A stretch of 64,000 bases of DNA, from contig NZ_JAPSLK010000021.1 of assembly GCF_031180885.1 (NCBI RefSeq), forward strand, positions 1 through 64,000, written 5' to 3'. A program made the translations under genes and the position numbers. Shown piece by piece: positions 7,126 to 17,307 of this stretch; the stretch's first letter is position 1, and each line of letters opens with the position of its first letter. The DNA is from Saccharothrix sp. (lineage in GTDB: Bacteria > Actinomycetota > Actinomycetes > Mycobacteriales > Pseudonocardiaceae). The notes below the pieces were generated by a model. That model had not been told where the DNA came from, searched no databases, and worked only from the letters and a program-made list of their open reading frames with translations.

Positions 7126-8835
7126 GTGTTGTTCGATCCCAACAGCTTCGAGGGCGCGCACCTCGACCCCGAGAGCAGGCGGTTGCTGCGGGCCACCATC
7201 GACTGGTTCGAGGAGCGCGGCAAGAAGAAGCTCATCGCCGACGACCAGTCCCGGGTCTGGTACGCCGAATTCCTGGAGTTCGCGGCCCGCGAGAAGCTGT
7301 TCGCGACCTTCCTGACCCCGGCCGCGGAAAGCGGCGGCAACCCGGACAAGCGGTGGGACGCCACCCGCAACGCCGCCCTCAGCGAGATCCTCGGCTTCTA
7401 CGGCCTCCAGTACTGGTACACCTGGCAGGTCACCGTCCTCGGCCTCGGCCCGATCTGGATGAGCGACAACGCCGCCGCCAAGAAGCGCGCCGCCGACCTG
7501 CTCGACAGCGGCGCGGTGTTCGCGTTCGGGCTGTCCGAGAAGGAGCACGGCGCGGACGTCTACTCGACCGACATGGTGCTCACGCCGAAGGCCGACGGCG
7601 GGTTCGTCGCCAACGGCGGCAAGTACTACATCGGCAACGGCAACGTCGCGGGCATGGTCTCCGTCTTCGGCCGCCGCGCGGACGTCGAAGGCCCCGACGG
7701 GTACGTGTTCTTCGCGGTGGACAGCGCGCACCCGAACTACAAGCTGGTCAAGAACGTCGTCGACTCGCAGATGTTCGTCAGCGAGTTCCGCCTGGAGGAC
7801 TACCCGGTCGCCCCCGGAGACGTCCTGCACACCGGCGCGGAGGCGTTCAGCGCGGCGTTGAACACCGTGAACGTCGGGAAGTTCAACCTGTGCACGGCGT
7901 CCATCGGCATCTCCGAGCACGCCTTCTACGAAGCCATCACCCACGCGCACAACCGGGTGCTGTACGGCAAGAAGGTCACCGAGTTCCCGCACGTGCGCCA
8001 GAACTTCGTCGACGCGTACGCCCGGCTGGTCGCCATGAAGCTCTTCGCCGACCGCTCCGTCGACTACTTCCGCACCGCGTCCCCCGAAGACCGCCGGTAC
8101 CTGCTGTTCAACCCGGTCACCAAGATGAAGGTGACCAGCGAGGGCGAGCAGGTGATCGGCCTGCTGTGGGACGTCATCGCGGCCAAGGGCTTCGAGAAGG
8201 ACACCTACTTCTCCATGGCCGGACGGGACATCGGCGCGCTGCCCAAGCTCGAAGGCACCGTGCACGTGAACCTGGCGCTGGTGCTGAAGTTCATGCCCGC
8301 CTACCTGTTCCAGCCCGCCGAGTACGACGAGGTCCCGACCGTCTCGGACGCCGAGGACGACGACTTCTTCTGGCGGCAGGGACCGGCCCGCGGCCTCGGC
8401 TCGATCCGGTTCCACGACTGGGAAGCCGCCTACCGGCGGTTCGCGCACGTGCCGAACGTGGCGCGGTTCCACCAGCAGGCGCAGGGCCTCCGGACGTTGC
8501 TGACCACGGCCGCGCCGGACGCCGAGCAGCAGAAGGACCTCGACTTCCTGCTGACGCTCGGCCAGCTGTTCACGCTCGTGGTCTACGGCCAGTTGGCGCT
8601 GGAGCAGGCGGCGCTCACGAGCCTCGACACCGACGTCGTGGACCAGGTGTTCGACGTGCTGGTGCGGGACTTCTCCAGCTGGGCGGTCGCGTTGCACGGC
8701 AAGGCTTCGTCCACCGGGGCGCAGCAGGAGTGGGCGCTGGGGCAGGTGCGCAAGCCGGTGGTGGACCGCGAGCGGTTCCAGCGGGTGTGGGAGCGGGTCG
8801 CGGCGCTCTCGGGGGCGTACGAGATGCGGCCGTAG
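7126..8835 (+). CDS. Acyl-CoA dehydrogenase
   Basis: 569 aa flavoenzyme that would introduce the alpha,beta double bond into acyl-CoA with FAD. It is longer than the classic ~390-aa form. Visible: the N-terminal helical segment, the substrate/FAD beta domain with FGLSEKEHGADVYST near 138-152 and NGGKYYIGNGN near 170-180, and the C-terminal helical bundle with GLLWDVIAAKGFEKDT. The GTG at 7126 was chosen because AGGGAG lies at a proper distance and the protein then starts MLFDPNSFEGAHLD. The longer frame from 7066 would begin upstream of the inverted-repeat operator. It is monocistronic, ended by a strong hairpin. Chain length of the substrate cannot be told. Confidence 0.88.
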   Translation: MLFDPNSFEGAHLDPESRRLLRATIDWFEERGKKKLIADDQSRVWYAEFLEFAAREKLFATFLTPAAESGGNPDKRWDATRNAALSEILGFYGLQYWYTWQVTVLGLGPIWMSDNAAAKKRAADLLDSGAVFAFGLSEKEHGADVYSTDMVLTPKADGGFVANGGKYYIGNGNVAGMVSVFGRRADVEGPDGYVFFAVDSAHPNYKLVKNVVDSQMFVSEFRLEDYPVAPGDVLHTGAEAFSAALNTVNVGKFNLCTASIGISEHAFYEAITHAHNRVLYGKKVTEFPHVRQNFVDAYARLVAMKLFADRSVDYFRTASPEDRRYLLFNPVTKMKVTSEGEQVIGLLWDVIAAKGFEKDTYFSMAGRDIGALPKLEGTVHVNLALVLKFMPAYLFQPAEYDEVPTVSDAEDDDFFWRQGPARGLGSIRFHDWEAAYRRFAHVPNVARFHQQAQGLRTLLTTAAPDAEQQKDLDFLLTLGQLFTLVVYGQLALEQAALTSLDTDVVDQVFDVLVRDFSSWAVALHGKASSTGAQQEWALGQVRKPVVDRERFQRVWERVAALSGAYEMRP

Positions 8836-8846
8836 CCCGGACCAAC

Positions 8847-8879
8847 GACCCCGGGACGGCCCCTGGTCGTCCCGGGGTC
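8847..8879 (+). terminator. Terminator hairpin after acyl-CoA dehydrogenase
   Basis: A perfect 12-bp stem, GACCCCGGGACG (8847-8858) with CGTCCCGGGGTC (8868-8879), 9-base loop, no U tract; 11 bases after the stop codon. Confidence 0.75.
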
Positions 8880-8951
8880 AGTCAGGTGCCGTCTTGACTG
8901 GTGGGGTCGAGGGGTGTTTGGTCGGGCACCTGGGCGAGGGAAGGGGACGCA

Positions 8952-9371
8952 GTGACCGCGTCCAAGTCGCTCCGGGCGCTGCGCGAGGCGATCGTGCTCG
9001 AGCACCTGGAGGCGGAGAACGAGCGGGAGTTCGAGGTCGCCGTGGGGGCGTTCGACCACGCCCGCTGGGAGGTGATGGCCACCGGCGAGGTCATCGAGGG
9101 GCGCGCGGCGGTGGTGGGGTACTACGAGCGGGTCGTGGCAGCCGGGCCGGAGCTGCGCAGCCACGTCGTCTCCCTGCACCACGCCGAAGGGGCCGTGATC
9201 GTCGAACTGCGGCACGACGGGGATGGCGTCCTCGGTCGCAGCGGGGTGTTCTTCCTGTTCGACGGTGCCCGGCTGGTCGGCAAGCGGGTGTACGGCGGGT
9301 GGTACGAGAAGAGCCGCCACCCCGTGGCCGGGATGGCGGCTCCACTGTCATCCGATGGGAATCGGACCTAG
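8952..9371 (+). CDS. NTF2/SnoaL-like protein
   Basis: 139 aa, of the size and shape of the SnoaL/NTF2 cone fold: an N-terminal helix (LREAIVLEHLEAENEREFE), GEVIEGRAAVVGYYERVV, then the long strands HVVSLHHAEGAVIVELRHDG and GVFFLFDGARLVGKRVYG. Family members bind small hydrophobic ligands or act as isomerases/hydrolases, and no specific reaction can be assigned. GTG 8952 is preceded by AAGGGGA, whereas the ATG-like start 51 bases upstream lacks a site. It converges with cspA, with only one base between them. Confidence 0.65.
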   Translation: MTASKSLRALREAIVLEHLEAENEREFEVAVGAFDHARWEVMATGEVIEGRAAVVGYYERVVAAGPELRSHVVSLHHAEGAVIVELRHDGDGVLGRSGVFFLFDGARLVGKRVYGGWYEKSRHPVAGMAAPLSSDGNRT

Positions 9372-9372
9372 G

Positions 9373-9579
9373 TCAGAGCGGTCGAACCGTCTGCGCCTGC
9401 GGGCCCTTCTGGCCCTGGCCGATCTCGAACTCCACCCGCTGGTTCTCCTCCAGCGTGCGGTAGCCCGTGGACTGGATCTCCGAGTAGTGCACGAACACGT
9501 CGGCGCCACCGTTGTCCGGGGAGATGAAGCCGAAGCCCTTCTCCGCGTTGAACCACTTGACGGTGCCCTGAACTGCCAT
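9373..9579 (-). CDS. cspA: Cold-shock protein (CspA family)
   Basis: 68 aa, the standard size. RNA/ssDNA-binding OB fold with RNP1 KGFGFI near 14-19 and RNP2 VFVHY near 28-32, starting [17 protein letters not shown]. It acts as an RNA chaperone. The ATG at 9579 has an AGGAG site. The ~245-base intergenic region upstream presumably holds its leader and the promoter of the divergent gene. Members are usually highly expressed and several per genome; which paralogue this is cannot be told. Confidence 0.95.
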   Translation of the reverse strand: MAVQGTVKWFNAEKGFGFISPDNGGADVFVHYSEIQSTGYRTLEENQRVEFEIGQGQKGPQAQTVRPL

Positions 9580-9826
9580 CTTGCTACTTCTCCTCTAACA
9601 GGTGCCGGATCGCGCTTGCGACCACCGGGTCCGTTGGGGCGTTGAGCCCCTCCCGTCGAGGAAGTTCCACGCCCGCAACTCCGATCCGCGAGCGTGGTGG
9701 AACACGAACACAGATAGGTACGACCGAACACAGTCAACCACGCCACCCCGGTGGCAGTCGAGCGCAAGAACGCGGCGAGTCGCACTGCTACTGTGGGCGA
9801 GGACGCGATCACAGGGGGTTTCCGCC

Positions 9827-10159
9827 ATGACCGAACCCGTTCTGGTGACCATCGCCGCATCGCTCGCCACCCGCGCCTTCGCGGGCCTGTACGCCCTGGT
9901 CCGGGCCAAGTTCGCGGACGACCCCGAGGCCACCGCGGCGCTGACCGCCGCCGAGGGCGCCGCGCCCGGTTCGCCGCAGGTCGCCGCCCTGGCCGAGGCG
10001 CTGCGGAGGGCCGAAGCCGAAGATCCCCCGTTCGGGGACCGGCTCCGCCGTGAACACGAACGGGTGACTTTGTACAAGGTCGACAACAAGGTCACGGGTG
10101 GGGCCAACCACCAGGTGGTGCAAGCGGGCGAGATCACCGGGGACATCACCTTCAAGTAG
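9827..10159 (+). CDS. Small protein with RHIM-like (amyloid signalling) C-terminus
   Basis: 110 aa. The N-terminal two thirds are Ala-rich helical (TIAASLATRAFAGLYALVRAKF, then LTAAEGAAPGSPQVAALAEAL and FGDRLRREHERV). The last ~20 residues switch to NHQVVQAGEITGDITF, a Gly/Gln/Val motif like the RIP homotypic interaction motif and the bacterial amyloid signalling sequences seen in many actinobacterial proteins. Such motifs nucleate prion-like assembly between a sensor and an effector. No toxin or NLR partner is adjacent. The ATG at 9827 is chosen; the frame runs 75 codons further upstream but into the cspA control region. Function in cell death or immunity is inference. Confidence 0.6.
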   Translation: MTEPVLVTIAASLATRAFAGLYALVRAKFADDPEATAALTAAEGAAPGSPQVAALAEALRRAEAEDPPFGDRLRREHERVTLYKVDNKVTGGANHQVVQAGEITGDITFK

Positions 10160-10182
10160 GCCGGTCGAGTGAAGATGGAGGG

Positions 10183-10905
10183 GTGTTCTCGACCCTCCAC
10201 CACCCGCAGACCCGGTTGCTGTTCTTCTTCCTCGGCCTGGTCGTCACGTTCGTCCTGATCAGGATCAGCGTGCGGATGATCCGGGCGAAGGTGCGCTGGT
10301 GGCCGGGCAACATCACCCCCGGTGGCACGCACATCCACCACGTCGTCTTCGGCACGGTGTTCATGCTGGTCGGGGGCGTGACGGGGCTGGCCGTGCCGGA
10401 CGAGGAGCACGGGTGGCGGGTGGCCGCGGCGGCGCTGCTGGGCGTGGGCGCGGCGCTGGTGCTCGACGAGTTCGCGCTGATCCTGCACCTGCGGGACGTG
10501 TACTGGGAGAAGGACGGCCGGCTGTCGGTGGACGCGGTGTTCCTGGCCATCGGCATGACCGGCCTGCTGCTGCTGGGCGCCCGGCCGCTGGGGTACGACG
10601 AGTTCTACGGCGAGGGCGTGTGGGTGCGGGTGGTGATCATCCTGGTCAACCTGGGCTTCGCCATCGTCGCGCTGCTCAAGGGCAAGGTGTGGACCGGACT
10701 GCTGGGGCTGCTGGTGCCGGTCCTGCCCGAGATCGGCGCGCTGCGGCTGGCCCGGCCCGGGTCACCGTGGGCGCGCTGGCGGTACACCGAGGGGTCCCGA
10801 AAGCTGCGCCGGGCGTACCGGCGGGAGGCGCGGGTGCGCCAGCCGCTGATCCGGGCGAAGATCCGGTTCCAGGAGTTCATCTCGGGCCGCCACGACGGCG
10901 ACTAG
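10183..10905 (+). CDS. Integral membrane protein, unknown
   Basis: 240 aa, GTG start. About five hydrophobic segments: LLFFFLGLVVTFVLIRI near 12-28, VVFGTVFMLVGGVTGLAV near 54-71, AAAALLGVGAALVLDEFAL near 81-99, VFLAIGMTGLLLLGA near 117-132 and VVIILVNLGFAIVALL near 149-164. The NITPGGTHIHHVVFG stretch carries conserved-looking histidines before the second segment. The tail is basic (RRAYRREARVRQ), probably cytoplasmic. I recognise conserved uncharacterised actinobacterial membrane proteins of this type but no function. It lies 24 bp after the RHIM-like gene in the same direction and may be cotranscribed. Confidence 0.7.
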   Translation: MFSTLHHPQTRLLFFFLGLVVTFVLIRISVRMIRAKVRWWPGNITPGGTHIHHVVFGTVFMLVGGVTGLAVPDEEHGWRVAAAALLGVGAALVLDEFALILHLRDVYWEKDGRLSVDAVFLAIGMTGLLLLGARPLGYDEFYGEGVWVRVVIILVNLGFAIVALLKGKVWTGLLGLLVPVLPEIGALRLARPGSPWARWRYTEGSRKLRRAYRREARVRQPLIRAKIRFQEFISGRHDGD

Positions 10906-12020
10906 TTGACCAGGATGCCCAGCTCGTCGCACACCGGCCGGACATCGCCGGCGCACAGGTCCACCGACTTCACCACGCTCTCCGCCACCAGCCGCCGCAC
11001 GTCGGCCTTGGTGATCAGGTCCGCGCCCAGCAGCACCGACTTCACGTCCCGCCGCGACACCAGGTCCCGGGTGTTGCCGGTGGCCAGGTCGTCCGCGCCG
11101 CTGATGTCCCCGCGCGCCACCGCGATGGCCAGCCGCGCCGCCGCCTCGGCCTCGTCCCGGATCGGCTTGTAGACGGTCATGCACTGGTCGCCGCGCAGGA
11201 CCGCGCGCAGGCCCTCCAGGGTGGCGTCCTGGCCGGTCACCGGCACCTTGCCGGCCAGGCCGCGCTCCCGGAGCACCTCGATCACCGCGCCCGCGAGGCC
11301 GTCGTTGGCCGCGACCACGCCGTCCACCCGGCCGCCGTTGGCGTCCAGGATCTGCTCGAAGGTGGCCTTGCCCAGCACCGGGTCCCAGTTGTCGACCGCC
11401 TGGCTCTTCACCAGCTTCAGCGCGCCGGCGTCGTACTTCGGGCCGAGCTTGCGGCGCTGGCCGTCGGCGAACAGGGTCGCGTTGTTGTCCGTCGGGGAGC
11501 CCTGGATCTCGATGATCTGCGCGCCCGGCTTGTTGCCCAGGCACTTGAGCAGGCCCTCGGCCTGGAGTTCGCCGACGTTGAGGTTGTCGAAGGAGACGTA
11601 GTACTCGGCCTGGCCGCCCAGGCTGATCCGGTCGTAGTTGATGACCGGGATGTTGGCCTGCTTCGCCTTGCGCTCGACGGTCGCGCCGCCCTCGGTGCTC
11701 AGCGGCGTGGTCATCAAGACCTTCACGCCGCGCCCGATCATGTCGTCGGCGATGCTCTGGAACTTCTTCTCGTCGCCCTCGGCGTTCTCGATCAGCGGCG
11801 TGATGCCGGCGAAGTTCAGCGCGGACTCCAGCAGCGGCCGGTCCTGCTCCTCCCAGCGGTCCGACGACGCGCGGTCCGGCAGGATCACGCCGACCACCGG
11901 CTTGTCCGACGGCCGCAACGGCGCGACCGGCTCCAGGCCGCTCGGCTTCTTCTCGGCGCCGCACGCCGCGACGGTCAGCACGAGCAGGCCGCAGGACACC
12001 AATCCGCGTACTCTTCGCAT
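10902..12020 (-). CDS. Sugar ABC transporter substrate-binding lipoprotein (XylF-like)
   Basis: 372 aa with a lipoprotein signal: RRVRGLVSCGLLVLTVAAC, lipobox ending at C20. The body is a periplasmic-binding-protein type 1 fold like the xylose/ribose binders, with VVGVILPDRASSDRW, VLMTTPLSTEGG, VINYDRISLGGQAEYYVSFD and DGVVAANDGLAGAVIEVL, VPVTGQDATLEGLRAVL. It would capture a sugar outside the membrane for an ABC importer. No ATPase or permease gene is adjacent, so it is an orphan binder or shares another transporter. It converges on the preceding membrane-protein gene (4-bp overlap) and is divergent from the protease. Confidence 0.88.
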   Translation of the reverse strand: MRRVRGLVSCGLLVLTVAACGAEKKPSGLEPVAPLRPSDKPVVGVILPDRASSDRWEEQDRPLLESALNFAGITPLIENAEGDEKKFQSIADDMIGRGVKVLMTTPLSTEGGATVERKAKQANIPVINYDRISLGGQAEYYVSFDNLNVGELQAEGLLKCLGNKPGAQIIEIQGSPTDNNATLFADGQRRKLGPKYDAGALKLVKSQAVDNWDPVLGKATFEQILDANGGRVDGVVAANDGLAGAVIEVLRERGLAGKVPVTGQDATLEGLRAVLRGDQCMTVYKPIRDEAEAAARLAIAVARGDISGADDLATGNTRDLVSRRDVKSVLLGADLITKADVRRLVAESVVKSVDLCAGDVRPVCDELGILVN

Positions 12021-12191
12021 TCGCCAACCCCTTGCGCGGACCGACCGCCGTCCGGTGGATCGAAACAGAATGTGCGGAATTCCATCCCTCGCGACACGCG
12101 TTCGTCAAGACGTAGCAACCCATTGGTGCCAAATGGTCCGCACCGCTCGGCGTGTCGACCTCCGGGGAAGATCGAAACCGCAGGTCGAATC

Positions 12192-12214
12192 GTTACCAAA
12201 ACACAAAATGTAAC
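12192..12214. promoter_or_regulatory. Inverted repeat GTTAC-N13-GTAAC in a divergent promoter region
   Basis: GTTAC (12192-12196) and GTAAC (12210-12214) flank an unusually A-rich 13-base spacer, the most AT-rich patch of the 313-base gap (12021-12333) between the sugar-binding lipoprotein and the protease. It may be an operator or a promoter element for either gene; nothing else in the gap is convincing. Confidence 0.3.
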
Positions 12215-12333
12215 TGAGCGCGCACGTCCCGCTACGGTCCACACTGACTACGAACGACGTCTACCGGGGCCCGGTTTTGTTTGCCAGGGTGTCGCCCGAC
12301 CCATACCCCCACCGGGTCTGTGAGGAGACACGC

Positions 12334-14055
12334 GTGAGAACACGCAGAATCGTTCCGTCGGCGTTGGTGGTGGCGACCACCGCCGCGCTGCTGGCGACCG
12401 GGACACAGCCCGCGACCGGCCAGCAGGGCACCGCCGACTTCACCGTCGTCGTCGAGGACGGCGCGAGCGCCGACGCGGCCAAGGCCGCCGTGGTCGCCGC
12501 CGGCGGCGAGGTCGTCGGCGAGAACACCGCGGTCGGCACCCTGACCGTGAAGGCCCCCGCCGAGGGCTTCGTGCAGCGCGTCTCCGCCTCCGACGCGGTG
12601 CTCGGCGCGACCGGCCTCAAGCCGCTCGGCGCGGCGCCCACCGACCTCCCGGACAACCGGGAGTGGCGGGAGGTCGAACGCGAGCACCTCGGCGCGGCGG
12701 CCCAGTCCCCCGCCAAGGCCCCCGACGCCACGGCCGGCATGGACCCGCTCGACGGCGGGCTGTGGGGCCTGAAGCTGGTCCGCTCCGACAAGGCCCGCAC
12801 CCGGCAGGCCGGCGACAAGCGGGTCTACGTCGGCATCCTCGACACCGGCGTGGACGGCAATCACCCGGACATCGCGCCGAACTTCAACCGCGAGCTGTCC
12901 CGCAACTTCACCATCGACATCCCCACCGACCCCAACGGCAACGAGGTCGACGGCCCCTGCGAGTTCCGCGGCTGCGTCGACCCCGACGACCACGACGACA
13001 ACGGCCACGGCACCCACGTCGCCGGCACCATCGGCGCGGCGGCGAACGGGTTCGGCATCTCCGGCGTGGCCCCGAACGTGTCCCTGGTGAACATCCGCGG
13101 CGCCCAGGACTCCGGCTACTTCTTCCTCCAGCCGGTCGTGGACGCGATCACCTACGGCGCCGACGTCGGCCTCGACGTGATCAACATGTCGTTCTACATC
13201 GACCCGTGGTACATGAACTGCATCGACAACCCGGCCGACAGCCCCCAGGCCCGGATCGAGCAGCGCGCCACCATCACCGCCGTGCAGCGGGCGCTGAACT
13301 ACGCCCACCGCAAGGGCGTGACCCTGATCGCGGCCGGCGGCAACAACCACGAGGACCTGGGCAACCCGCGTTCCGACGCGCAGAGCCCGAACTACCCGGC
13401 GGGCACCAACTACACCCGCACCATCGACAACTCCAAGTGCCTGCACCTGCCCACCGAGGGCGAGCACGTCATCTCCGTGTCGTCGCTCGGCCCGTCGACC
13501 GCCAAGGCCGACTACTCGAACTGGGGCACCGAGCAGACCGACCTGTCCGCCCCCGGCGGCTGGTTCCGCGACGGCTTCGGCACCCCGTGGTACCGGACCA
13601 ACGAGAACCTGATCCGGTCGACGTACCCGCGCAACGTTGCGTTGGCCGAGGGCAACATCGACGAGGCCGGCAACGTGACCCCGAAGGGCCAGGCGGCCGG
13701 CGTGGCGAAGTACTGCGCGGGCACCACGTGCGGCTACTACCAGTACCTCCAGGGCACCTCGATGGCCGCTCCGCACGCGGCCGGCGTGGCCGCCCTGGTG
13801 GTCAGCGAGTACGGCAAGAAGGACCGCTCCCACCCGGGCACCCTGACCCTGTCCCCGGACAAGGTCGAGAAGGTCCTCTACAAGACCGCGACCCAGCGCG
13901 CCTGCCCGTTCCCGCGCACCGTCTCCTACGAGCGGGAGGGTCGCCCGGCCGAGTTCACGGCGACCTGCGAGGGTGACACCGCGTTCAACGGCTTCTACGG
14001 CCACGGCATCGTGGACGCGTACGGAGCGGTCACCCGCGGCGGCAGCCACATCTGA
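12334..14055 (+). CDS. Secreted S8-family serine protease (subtilase)
   Basis: 573 aa. A signal peptide (RTRRIVPSALVVATTAALLATG) is followed by an inhibitor-like propeptide (~residues 32-100) and the subtilisin catalytic domain: Asp170 in GILDTGVDG, His225 in NGHGTHVAGTIG, Ser476 in GTSMAAPHAAGVAAL. It would be exported, mature by removing the propeptide and degrade proteins outside the cell. It resembles Streptomyces-type extracellular subtilases. GTG 12334 is preceded by GAGGAG and begins the basic signal-peptide n-region. A strong hairpin follows the stop. Confidence 0.95.
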   Translation: MRTRRIVPSALVVATTAALLATGTQPATGQQGTADFTVVVEDGASADAAKAAVVAAGGEVVGENTAVGTLTVKAPAEGFVQRVSASDAVLGATGLKPLGAAPTDLPDNREWREVEREHLGAAAQSPAKAPDATAGMDPLDGGLWGLKLVRSDKARTRQAGDKRVYVGILDTGVDGNHPDIAPNFNRELSRNFTIDIPTDPNGNEVDGPCEFRGCVDPDDHDDNGHGTHVAGTIGAAANGFGISGVAPNVSLVNIRGAQDSGYFFLQPVVDAITYGADVGLDVINMSFYIDPWYMNCIDNPADSPQARIEQRATITAVQRALNYAHRKGVTLIAAGGNNHEDLGNPRSDAQSPNYPAGTNYTRTIDNSKCLHLPTEGEHVISVSSLGPSTAKADYSNWGTEQTDLSAPGGWFRDGFGTPWYRTNENLIRSTYPRNVALAEGNIDEAGNVTPKGQAAGVAKYCAGTTCGYYQYLQGTSMAAPHAAGVAALVVSEYGKKDRSHPGTLTLSPDKVEKVLYKTATQRACPFPRTVSYEREGRPAEFTATCEGDTAFNGFYGHGIVDAYGAVTRGGSHI

Positions 14056-14069
14056 TCGACGCGCGAAAG

Positions 14070-14100
14070 GAGCCCCCGCCCGGTGTTCGGGCGGGGGCTC
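14070..14100 (+). terminator. Terminator hairpin after the protease
   Basis: A perfect 13-bp stem GAGCCCCCGCCCG / CGGGCGGGGGCTC with loop GTGTT, followed by TTCGCTT. It may also end transcripts of the convergent glyQS. Confidence 0.85.
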
Positions 14101-14164
14101 TTCGCTTCTCGGGCGGGGTCCTCCGCCTTCTCGGCTCGGGCGGGGGCTTCCGCCGCCTCGCGGG

Positions 14165-17128
<2,964 letters not shown>

Positions 17129-17135
17129 GGGGTGA

Positions 17136-17141
17136 AGTCTA
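17136..17141 (-). promoter_or_regulatory. -10 hexamer TAGACT of glyQS, leaderless
   Basis: TAGACT on the minus strand ends 7 bases before GTG 17128. It leaves no room for a T-box or other leader control of this synthetase gene. Confidence 0.5.
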
Positions 17142-17307
17142 CGAACGGGGCACCCGGAGCCTCACGGTCGGGTTACTTCACTGGTCACACGCTGTCAAGA
17201 CCCGGTATCACCTCGTCGTGATGTGGGGCTGTGCCACCCTTTGGGCAACCCCAGAGGGCACCGGCGCGTCCACCAGGGCAGGTCCGGAACACAAGGGAGG
17301 AGCGCGA

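Noticed and set aside
6661..8697. Very long upstream extension of the BNR reading frame
   Set aside because: It covers a C-rich repeat and the real acyl-CoA dehydrogenase gene on the other strand; an ATG with GGAGG at 6660 explains the gene.
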